From Bradyrhizobium paxllaeri (GTDB lineage: Bacteria > Pseudomonadota > Alphaproteobacteria > Rhizobiales > Xanthobacteraceae), in NCBI RefSeq assembly GCF_001693515.2, contig NZ_CP042968.1, positions 8,313,720 through 8,377,719 of the forward strand: a stretch of 64,000 nt of DNA, written 5' to 3'. The translations under genes were made by a program, and so were the position numbers. The notes under the pieces were generated by a model that searched no databases, was not told the origin of the DNA, and was given only the letters and a program-made list of their open reading frames with translations. This document shows, piece by piece, positions 8,636 through 15,910 of the stretch (the first letter of the stretch is position 1; each line of letters begins with the position of its first letter).

Positions 8636-9064
8636 CCTCCTTGGGGGCTTATTCCTGAGGCAGCCCGTGCACCCGTTTGCCTATCGCGAATTACGAGCGA
8701 AGGGACTTCGGCTAGGTCTGCTGCACCACGCGCGCACGTAGCACTCAAAATGATAAGCGCTACAGGGCAAAGCCAGCCCCCGAGTAGAGTAATTACGCTC
8801 AGTTCTTTGGGTATATGGCCGAAGGAAAAGCTAACGGGCATGGTTGTACGAACGGTCTACTTTTTTCTAAGCCCTGCAACTCACACTCGAATTGGTCAGG
8901 TTGACTGAGTAAGAAAGCGCCAAAAGCGGGGCGTTCCCCGTTCCTCCCTGAACTATCAAACTACCTCAACATCAATCGTTCTCGCACCTCAAACGGATAA
9001 CGTAGAGCAACGCATGGGAGGAACGGGGGGCACTCTGCCACGCCTGGTGATCACCCCCCTGCGA
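8636..9064. other. Intergenic stretch with a GGGGGCTTATT repeat
   Basis: No convincing gene. It contains one copy of GGGGGCTTATT at 8643-8653, which recurs at 11614 and 12035 on the other side of the AlpA/VapE gene pair. Confidence 0.4.
8643..8653 (+). repeat. GGGGGCTTATT repeat, copy 1
   Basis: Shares 12 bases (GGGGGCTTATTC) with the copy at 12035 and 11 with the copy at 11614. It lies downstream of the VapE gene. Possible crossover or binding site; unproven. Confidence 0.4.
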
Positions 9065-11296
9065 TTAAAACGGCGCTTCGGCTTCCCCTGGGTATCTAAA
9101 AGACCGAAAGTCGCCGCCTTGAGTCAGAACAAGCTTTTTCCGGGGAGCGCCGCCCTTAACGTAACACCATTCGACACCCGTTCCATATCGCGCCTTCTCT
9201 CGCTTCCAGCCGAGCTGCTTCATCACCGCGCCAAGCCGTTTTGCATGCGTTCCGTTTCGCTGGCCTGCCGGAACGTCAATCAGGTCCCAGAGGTCGTACG
9301 ATCGAACCTCTCCCCGCCTGTCGCCGAGCGCTCTGCTGATAATTTCTCGGTAGGGGTCTTCGATCCGGCGTGAATCCTGTTCGACTTGCGCCGCTTCGTA
9401 TAGCGCTGGGTCCAGTCGGATACGCGCTCCTTCAGCTTCTCGAGCCGCGGCTTCCGCCCAAAGTTGATCTCGATCACGTCGCAGTAAATCTAAGTCAAAG
9501 CGATCAATCTTAACTGGCCAGAACCTGCGATTGGAGACGTCGGTAAGATAGCTGTCCTCGTTAGTTGTTCCGACGATTACGCACTGCCTGGGTGCTCGTG
9601 TGGCGCGTTTTGCATACGCCAGCCGAGCTGTATCGTTTTGTCTGGACAAGAAGGCTTTGAGGTGCTGCAAATCGCCTTTACCCATGCCATGCAACTCACC
9701 CGCTTCGACGATCCACCGGCCTGCAAGCTGCTCAATCGCAACCTTGCTGTTTGCGTCCAAGGGAAGGTCATCCGTGAACCAATCGCTGTTCACGGCAAGT
9801 AGTTCCAAGGCAGAGGACTTGTCGGCGCCCTGGCCGCTTTCGAGCACCAGCATCTCGTCGAACTTGCACCCGGGGTTTCGTACTCGCCGAACCGCAGCAA
9901 TAAGAACGATAGAGCCGACTGCGCGCGTAAAGTCGTCGCTTTTCGCTCCAGCGTAAGTCGTGAGCCATCCGTCGAGCCGCTCTTTCCTATCCCATACAAG
10001 GGAGTCCAGGTAATCTCTAACGGGATGAAAGGTTGATTGAACCGCGAGATCGTCAAGGACCGTGTCGAAGTACGTCTTTGCAGGCCGGAAGTTAAATTTT
10101 TCTTCTAGCGTAAGCCAAAGCCTGTTTAGTGCCTGCTCATCGAGCAGCGGTCCGTGTCCGGGCAACCCCTCAATCAAACACTCACCTCGAAATACGTCGT
10201 AGCGAACACTTACACCGAGCTTATCCAGAGCGATGCGTATATTCGCTAGATTTTTGACAGGTTGACCTTCGTGCAACTCGAACTCCGCTTCAGCCGCTGC
10301 TACGGCTTTGTGAGCACTTTTGATTTGTCGTAAGGCGTATTTTTTTGGGTCGGGTTGTTCCAGAACACTTTCGGCGATGCCGAACCTTTCGTTAAGCAAT
10401 ATCCATGCGATCACCCCCGTGGGTACGCGGTGTCTGACAAGCTGACGGACACAGTAGAACAACCATCCAGAGCGGCTGTTATCGCCCTTTTTTGGCTGGT
10501 CAGAGTCCTTCCCTTCACGAATGACGCGTATGAGCCGCGCCGGAACGGCCCATTTTGTCAGATCTTCGATATTCGCTAGCGATTCAAGCTGCACTTCCAA
10601 AGAAAGCGACACAGCCGACAAAGCACTCTTGAGAGGTGCCTGTTGAAAACTAGCTAGAGGATATACGTTTTTCGGCTCGAAGCGAAACAGCTGCGCGAGC
10701 TCAGGCTTGCGACCTTTTTTCGTCTTCCGCGCGTCCGGCACGTTGATGGTGCCGGCCACCCGCATAATGCGGTCGATGTTGTGGCAGTTGTCCGCGCCAA
10801 ACGCGTATTCAAGCCGTTGGTTATATCGTTTGGCTTCTTCTGCGAGCTCCAGATCGCCGCCTATGGGAATCGGCATGTCTAATTTCCAGAAGGCCTGATA
10901 GCCTCCGCCGGAAAACACTATGGCGGTAGGAGCCGGCACCCCGGGAGGGAGGTTGGTTGTCAGTAAAGCTTCAATGCGCTCTCGCTCAACTTCCAGGGTC
11001 TCATTTGCACGAGGATCAATATCAACGTGGAGGTAGACAACCTCCCTAATGTCCGTCCGCTCAGCCTTCTTAGAGAGCTCGCGTAGCGGCGGATTGACAC
11101 TGAAGTAGATATTTCGCTCTCCGTTGCGGGATTTCAGCCAGTCGAGGCATGCTCCCTCGTTCTTGGGCGAGAACGTCCGAGTCTGAATTCCTGGAGGATC
11201 TACTCTTATGGCCGTCAGTAACCATGGTCCATCAGGATACAATTTCCTGAGAAAATCGAGCGCAGCAAGGTTGTCCGGTGAAGGTAGCTCGGTCAT
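9065..11296 (-). CDS. PrimPol-VapE replication protein
   Basis: A 743-residue protein of the phage/satellite replication type. The N-terminal third looks like a RepB/PrimPol primase: HVDIDP at 90-95 supplies the acidic pair, SGGGYQAFW lies at 129-137, and a His plus DRIMRVAGTIN at 172-185. The C-terminal third is a virulence-associated E (VapE) P-loop ATPase, with the Walker A-like ESGQGADKSSAL near residue 487, VEAGELHGM as the Walker B-like strand and VGTTNEDSYLTD as a sensor. The P-loop has Asp where GK is usual (G-A-D-K-S). The start overlaps the alpA-like stop by 4 bases (ATGA), so the two are translationally coupled. It suggests an integrated satellite or phage remnant; no integrase or capsid gene is in view. 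Confidence 0.8.
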   Translation of the reverse strand: MTELPSPDNLAALDFLRKLYPDGPWLLTAIRVDPPGIQTRTFSPKNEGACLDWLKSRNGERNIYFSVNPPLRELSKKAERTDIREVVYLHVDIDPRANETLEVERERIEALLTTNLPPGVPAPTAIVFSGGGYQAFWKLDMPIPIGGDLELAEEAKRYNQRLEYAFGADNCHNIDRIMRVAGTINVPDARKTKKGRKPELAQLFRFEPKNVYPLASFQQAPLKSALSAVSLSLEVQLESLANIEDLTKWAVPARLIRVIREGKDSDQPKKGDNSRSGWLFYCVRQLVRHRVPTGVIAWILLNERFGIAESVLEQPDPKKYALRQIKSAHKAVAAAEAEFELHEGQPVKNLANIRIALDKLGVSVRYDVFRGECLIEGLPGHGPLLDEQALNRLWLTLEEKFNFRPAKTYFDTVLDDLAVQSTFHPVRDYLDSLVWDRKERLDGWLTTYAGAKSDDFTRAVGSIVLIAAVRRVRNPGCKFDEMLVLESGQGADKSSALELLAVNSDWFTDDLPLDANSKVAIEQLAGRWIVEAGELHGMGKGDLQHLKAFLSRQNDTARLAYAKRATRAPRQCVIVGTTNEDSYLTDVSNRRFWPVKIDRFDLDLLRRDRDQLWAEAAAREAEGARIRLDPALYEAAQVEQDSRRIEDPYREIISRALGDRRGEVRSYDLWDLIDVPAGQRNGTHAKRLGAVMKQLGWKREKARYGTGVEWCYVKGGAPRKKLVLTQGGDFRSFRYPGEAEAPF

Positions 11297-11550
11297 GGTG
11301 CCACCTTGATGTCACTGCGTGCAGCAACGGCATTCCGCGCACGCCACTTGCGCCACTCAGCACCGCGAGAACCCGCCTCGATTTGCGATTTCATCCAGGC
11401 TTCGACTTGAGACTCGATGAAGACCACCTTTTGAGGTCCGAGTGCAACGGTACGTGGAAACTCACCCTGCTTTATTCGCTCGTAAAGTTCTGTGCGGGAC
11501 AAACAGACCCGGTCTAGAACGGACTTTACGCTGATAAATCGCTCAGTCAT
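11293..11550 (-). CDS. AlpA-family HTH regulator / excisionase-like protein
   Basis: An 85-residue protein. Residues 1-60 match the MerR-like winged helix of AlpA proteins: ISVKSVLDRVCLSRTELYER, then IKQGEFPRTVALGPQKVVF and a final helix VEAWMKSQIE. AlpA proteins regulate satellite or prophage integrase and excision genes (family knowledge). GGAG lies 8 bases before the ATG. It is the first gene of a two-gene unit with the PrimPol-VapE protein. Upstream DNA has a short CTAGT/ACTAG inverted repeat near 11564-11579 that could be a binding site. Confidence 0.8.
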   Translation of the reverse strand: MTERFISVKSVLDRVCLSRTELYERIKQGEFPRTVALGPQKVVFIESQVEAWMKSQIEAGSRGAEWRKWRARNAVAARSDIKVAP

Positions 11551-11610
11551 TCGCGCTACTCCACTAGTGATTTTACTAGGGAGGTCATTGCCACCGACGC
11601 CGCTTAGGTT

Positions 11611-11624
11611 CTCGGGGGCTTATT
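11611..11624 (+). repeat. CTCGGGGGCTTATT direct repeat, copy 2
   Basis: Identical over 14 bases to 12032-12045 and over 11 to 8643-8653. It lies just upstream of the alpA-like gene. Confidence 0.5.
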
Positions 11625-11716
11625 TGCTGGAAGTCGGGTTGAGCAAGCGCATAGATTTTTTAATCGCAACTCGGTTTTGAATTGCAAGACCCGGACGACC
11701 TGCGAGCAAAGACGCG

Positions 11717-11737
11717 CACCCTAGCGTTGCTAGGGTG
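11717..11737. repeat. Perfect 9-bp hairpin
   Basis: CACCCTAGC, loop GTT, GCTAGGGTG. No T-run follows on either strand, so it may be a protein-binding site or a weak terminator. Confidence 0.5.
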
Positions 11738-11810
11738 CCGGATCGTTCGATTTGTGGGAAGGATAGGGAGACCACCGGTTCGGGCGATTTCCCTGTAAAA
11801 GCACCTGCTC

Positions 11811-11957
11811 TTAGTCTCGGCGCCGCCGCATAGGGATCAGGCGCAGTCGGCGAGCACACCTAAGACGAACGAAAGAGCCTGGCTTAATCTGGACCATCCT
11901 GCGCCGGTCAAACGAGCGGATGTATGAAGTGATCTCGACGTGCTTCTGGTCTACCAT
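11811..11957 (-). CDS. Possible 48-residue basic protein
   Basis: ATG at 11955-11957 is preceded by GGAG about 9 bases upstream. The translation begins MVDQKHVEITSYIRSFDRRR, then MVQIKPGSFVRL, and ends in an arginine-rich tail. It is too short for firm gene calling but has a plausible ribosome site and ordinary composition in its first half. No family recognised. Confidence 0.3.
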   Translation of the reverse strand: MVDQKHVEITSYIRSFDRRRMVQIKPGSFVRLRCARRLRLIPMRRRRD

Positions 11958-12031
11958 GTGCAATTCTCCGATTAGCCTGGACGGGTTGTCCTAGGCGTCG
12001 GAGCGTTGCTATCAAACGCAAAAACTGCTTG

Positions 12032-12045
12032 CTCGGGGGCTTATT
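12032..12045 (+). repeat. CTCGGGGGCTTATT direct repeat, copy 3
   Basis: Identical over 14 bases to 11611-11624; extended by C it shares GGGGGCTTATTC with 8643-8654. Confidence 0.5.
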
Positions 12046-12591
12046 CATTTTGAATAGCTTGAGTGATCCTTTCTATTTGGGATCAAGCATTGTGGCTGTT
12101 TTGAAGCGAAGGGAGCTTAACCTGCGCAGGGTGACGCTCTGAGACGAAATGTCTTGCAGAACGGCACCGTTGCTTCGGATTCGCTACAATGGGGGAGCTG
12201 CGGGGTAAGCAGAATTGTTTGACTTCGCGAGCGCGAACACCGGTGTTAAGGTTAAAGTCGAAGCGACAAGCGCCTTTAAGCAGCTAGCATTAACTGATCA
12301 TGCACGCGGACGGGGAGCCGGCAAGGCCGGGGTGGCGCGGATAACGGCAACCTCCTATCCGAGAAGTCGCAGCATGCAGCCGCGGTCGATTCCACTTCGA
12401 ACAGCGTACATTATGGCCAGCTCCGCGTTCGTCTGCTTTGGAGCCTAAGGGGAAGTCGCCCCAGCCACGCGGCTCGACCGCAGATGGACTATAACGCGCG
12501 ATACGCGAGCACATCAGGATGAGCTAACTTAGCGCAGAGGCCGTAGCTAACGTCGTGAAGGGGGTGCCGTAGGATCTCAATTTTCCTGCGA

Positions 12592-14907
12592 TCAACCCCG
12601 GCGCCGAATCTCCGAACCGTCGCTCTCCAGCCTATCCTCTCGGATCAGCCCATTGATCAGTGACTTGGCTGCGTCCTCGATATAGGGCCCAGTTCGGCGA
12701 AAGCCCAGCCACCGAGCGAACATGCGGATGCTTTCAGATCTTTCCGTCCAGCTTCTTCCCTGCATTGAGGCCAGAAACTGGTCCTTCAAGAACTCCCGGT
12801 CGTAGTCGGCGATAGTGCGTGCACCGATCGCGATCTGTTCGCCATTGCTCTCCAGGATCCCACGCCGAACACCGGTACGAATGACGTTGGTCATCTCCTC
12901 CCTGACTCGGGAGCCAGTACGCTCGTATCCGGACAGCCTAGCGAGGTCTAATATCAAATTGTCCCGATCTCTCGCGCCTCCCTCCATGAGCTGGCGAAGA
13001 CTCAGAATCAGATCATCACGGTCGCCATTAGCCGCGGAGATTCGCGAGGCGCGCGTCTCGATGGCCGGGGTCGTCTCAGCACCTGACGATCCTCCAGCAC
13101 GTCTGACTTCTGGACCAAGCTGCTGGGGAACGATGAAGTGCGCGCTCTGAACGGCGTTCCAGCACGCCTCCTGCTTGCAATATTCGCCTATGTTCTTAAC
13201 GTTGGGGGGCGTGTCCTTGATCGTTCTTGCCACCTGTCGAGCAACCTCAAGCAGACCCTGACTGAGCTCTTCCGATATGGCCTGGGTGCTCCAGATCATT
13301 TCAAGCGAAATCTCCGACTTGCGAGTGCGCGCGAGGTAGGAAACGAGCCAAGCTATCGAGTATGTAACGATCTGTGCCTTGAAACCCCGGTCTGACCTGT
13401 ACCAGTCCGAGGTCGCCACCGTCCGATCTGTCCAACGAAAAATGAGCGCCCGTGCCGCGGCTCTCTTGAACCACTCGTCATCGAATGACGCCTCATTCTC
13501 CTGCCATTTCTTTCCGATATGTTCGGCGAACTCGATGAAGCACTTCTGCTCGCCGAGGCTGACCACATTCGGTTGACACTGGAAGGTCAACTCGAACTTG
13601 CCAAGTTCGGTTTTTTCGATCCTCTGATCTTTTGGATACTCGTGCTCGAACTTGGTTCGTGCACCAAGCGTTCCGTAAGCGAGCTGGTCATTGTACTGCC
13701 CGCGCGCACGTTCATAGAACCACTTCGAACCAGAAAGGAACCCTGGCTTCGGCGGTGCCATGAGCCGTCGTGATATCTGCTCGAGTTTTAGATGGAATGG
13801 ATGACTTGAGAAGAAATCAGCCTCGTTGATCTTGTTCTGCGTGTTCGCATACCGCGAAATCTTTGGCACCATTTCCTCCAGGTATTCGGCCGCCACGACC
13901 GAAAGCTTCATCGGCACCCAGATATGCTGGAGGTCCGCGCCCGACCTGTCCTTCGCGTAGAGTATCGACGCTGTTGTCTGCCCGCCGTTGACGATCTGCA
14001 GGTTTTTTATTGATTGAATTGCGAGCGATCCATCGTCCAGCCTGCCTGTTTCAAGACTGGACGCGGTAGCCGTAATTCCGTTGTTGTACGCAAAGAATCT
14101 CTTGGGGTTGGAGGCAATGGTATCAATGATTCCGCGATTTACCTTTGTCTTTGCCTGGAGAAACGTTCGCACATTCTGCTCAAGCAGACGCGGACCGTAA
14201 AGGCTGTATATCTTCGCCAGCAGTGGCCCGGGCATGGCAACCAAGAACGCAGAATAGTCACCGGCGTCGGTATGCGCCTTGAGGCACGGAAGCGCTGAAC
14301 CGTTGAGTTCGGTTAGATCTATTTCGATTGGCTCGATCTGCCCCTTGGACTTTTTGATGCCGTCGTAACGAGCGAGATCAAGTACACTGAACACGGCCGG
14401 ATGTCCGATGATCTCCCCCGTCGCCTCGGGAGGTCGCCGGGTCGCCAGCCGCGCATTGGAGAAGATCACGATACGAATGCGCCTGATCGCGAGGTAGTTC
14501 GAGTAGACAGGATAGGCAGCCTCGAATGCGGGGCTGGTCTCCTCAAGTTCCTGAATGAACTCCGCCTTGATTGCTCGCTCGAGAAAGGACCTCGCCCGCT
14601 GTATTAATGCCTCGATTTGGCCGGCATTTAGCGACTCGACTTCCGCGCTGCTTCTGAGATCGCAGACTGCAAGATAGAGTTCACCGGTCTCGGTCTCGAG
14701 CGAATAACCATCTACTTGATAGCCGCCCCGACCCTCCTTCTTTGCCGGCGAGTAGGTCAGGTCGGTGCATTCACCTGTAAGGGTTGCAACGCGCGCATAT
14801 AGATTGAAGAACGCCTCCGGCTGCGGACACGCTGACGAGTCTGCCTCCAGAAAGAGGTCTTCCCAGAATTCCTTGTGTGCGACCGCAATATCAGATTCGT
14901 TTACCAA
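12592..14907 (-). CDS. AIPR (abortive phage-infection resistance) family protein
   Basis: A 771-residue protein. The central AIPR signature is clear: NVRTFLQAKTKVNRGI at about 240, FFAYNNGITATAS at about 270, LQIVNGGQTTASILYA at about 305 and ISRYANTQNKINEADFF at about 355. The C-terminal 150 residues hold two similar arrays (RDDLILSLRQL and RDNLILDLARL) of unknown role. AIPR proteins occur in phage-resistance and MORC/Z1 restriction-type operons (family knowledge); their biochemistry is not settled. This is the last gene of a four-gene minus-strand operon and overlaps the nuclease gene by 17 bases. Confidence 0.85.
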   Translation of the reverse strand: MVNESDIAVAHKEFWEDLFLEADSSACPQPEAFFNLYARVATLTGECTDLTYSPAKKEGRGGYQVDGYSLETETGELYLAVCDLRSSAEVESLNAGQIEALIQRARSFLERAIKAEFIQELEETSPAFEAAYPVYSNYLAIRRIRIVIFSNARLATRRPPEATGEIIGHPAVFSVLDLARYDGIKKSKGQIEPIEIDLTELNGSALPCLKAHTDAGDYSAFLVAMPGPLLAKIYSLYGPRLLEQNVRTFLQAKTKVNRGIIDTIASNPKRFFAYNNGITATASSLETGRLDDGSLAIQSIKNLQIVNGGQTTASILYAKDRSGADLQHIWVPMKLSVVAAEYLEEMVPKISRYANTQNKINEADFFSSHPFHLKLEQISRRLMAPPKPGFLSGSKWFYERARGQYNDQLAYGTLGARTKFEHEYPKDQRIEKTELGKFELTFQCQPNVVSLGEQKCFIEFAEHIGKKWQENEASFDDEWFKRAAARALIFRWTDRTVATSDWYRSDRGFKAQIVTYSIAWLVSYLARTRKSEISLEMIWSTQAISEELSQGLLEVARQVARTIKDTPPNVKNIGEYCKQEACWNAVQSAHFIVPQQLGPEVRRAGGSSGAETTPAIETRASRISAANGDRDDLILSLRQLMEGGARDRDNLILDLARLSGYERTGSRVREEMTNVIRTGVRRGILESNGEQIAIGARTIADYDREFLKDQFLASMQGRSWTERSESIRMFARWLGFRRTGPYIEDAAKSLINGLIREDRLESDGSEIRRRG

Positions 14908-15910
14908 CTATCTGCTCCATGGCCTTGTCGAGATCTGTCTCGAAGGGCAGGCATGCCTCCACCCTTATCTGGTAGGCAACCCGTTCAATTCCCTGCGCGA
15001 GAGTTGCTGGCGTGATCTTTGGAAATCCATCTTCCACCGAGAAGAGCCTGCGAGATGCGAGCACCCAGTGTGTCTCATCATACTCCGAGCGTCTCGTGTA
15101 ATCTGCTTTCAGCAGTCCAAGCTGAAACTCCAACCCGGGCGGGGACTCGACAGGGCCCAGCAGTGCAGCTATTTCATCCACGATATGATTCAGGCTCCGG
15201 GAGCTTGAATTGCCCGCTGTCGATGCCCCGAGCGTCTGATGGCAAAGCAGTATATTTCCCGACGAGGTGTCGAGCTGCGCCTCGGAACTGATGAAGATCC
15301 GCTGATCGGAAGTGCTAAGTTGCGTCTTTACCTCGATGATCCAGCTGCCGACCACAAAATCCTGCTCATCCCTGAATGAACCCCTCCAAGAACTCGGCGC
15401 ATCGAGACCTAATACGGGCACAAGGCAGTCCCTCAGAAACAGCAGCTCGCCGAACAAGCCGACCATTTCCGGAGTCGACAAAATCTTCTCATACCTGCGC
15501 TTCAGAAGCCCCTGCCATTCGTAAAGCCGTGCGAGGACAACGAGCAAGCCGGTCCCATTGTCCCCGCGCGGCAGCTTCGCGGTCGCAGAAAGAAGATCAT
15601 GACAAAGGGCACGAAATATCTCGAGAGACTTCGGATCGAGGAGGGTCAGCGTCAGCCGGCAGTTTCCTGCCTCGTCGAATAACGCAGCTACGTCGATCCC
15701 AGCAAGCTTCGGCGGAGCTGGTAGCTGCGCCGTGTCGCAGGCTCCCTCGAGAACAAAGATATAGCGCCCGTGGAAATCCTTGCCTCGTCGGAAATCGAGT
15801 GGATAGCGGACTTCCACACGGCGAACATTGTTGAGGCCTGGATGCGAACTCGCGGGTATTTCACTCCACTGATCAGGCATCTCCCGCCGCCTCCAAAATT
15901 GGCTCGTCAT
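14891..15910 (-). CDS. PD-(D/E)XK nuclease-motif protein of a Z1/MORC operon
   Basis: A 339-residue protein. The nuclease core lies at about 140-195: GLFGELLFLRDCL (helix with Glu), then DEQDFVVGSWIIEVKTQLST, giving D-x(8-9)-E-V-K, the PD-(D/E)XK active site. It matches the PD-(D/E)XK motif family found beside Z1 proteins (formerly DUF4420, from memory). It is the probable DNA-cleaving subunit of the module. Its start overlaps the Z1 gene by 38 bases and its end overlaps the AIPR gene, indicating tight translational coupling. Confidence 0.8.
   Translation of the reverse strand: MTSQFWRRREMPDQWSEIPASSHPGLNNVRRVEVRYPLDFRRGKDFHGRYIFVLEGACDTAQLPAPPKLAGIDVAALFDEAGNCRLTLTLLDPKSLEIFRALCHDLLSATAKLPRGDNGTGLLVVLARLYEWQGLLKRRYEKILSTPEMVGLFGELLFLRDCLVPVLGLDAPSSWRGSFRDEQDFVVGSWIIEVKTQLSTSDQRIFISSEAQLDTSSGNILLCHQTLGASTAGNSSSRSLNHIVDEIAALLGPVESPPGLEFQLGLLKADYTRRSEYDETHWVLASRRLFSVEDGFPKITPATLAQGIERVAYQIRVEACLPFETDLDKAMEQIVGKRI

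Larger units (their letters stand above)
11551..12591. other. 1-kb region with repeats, a hairpin and one possible short gene
   Basis: Between the alpA-like gene and the AIPR gene. It holds two copies of CTCGGGGGCTTATT (11611 and 12032), a perfect 9-bp hairpin (11717-11737) and a possible 48-codon gene (11811-11957, minus). Remaining frames (for example 12215-12448, plus) are low-complexity and unconvincing. Confidence 0.5.

Noticed and set aside
12215..12448. Possible 77-codon gene before the AIPR gene
   Set aside because: Low-complexity translation, no ribosome site, overlapped by an equally weak opposite frame.
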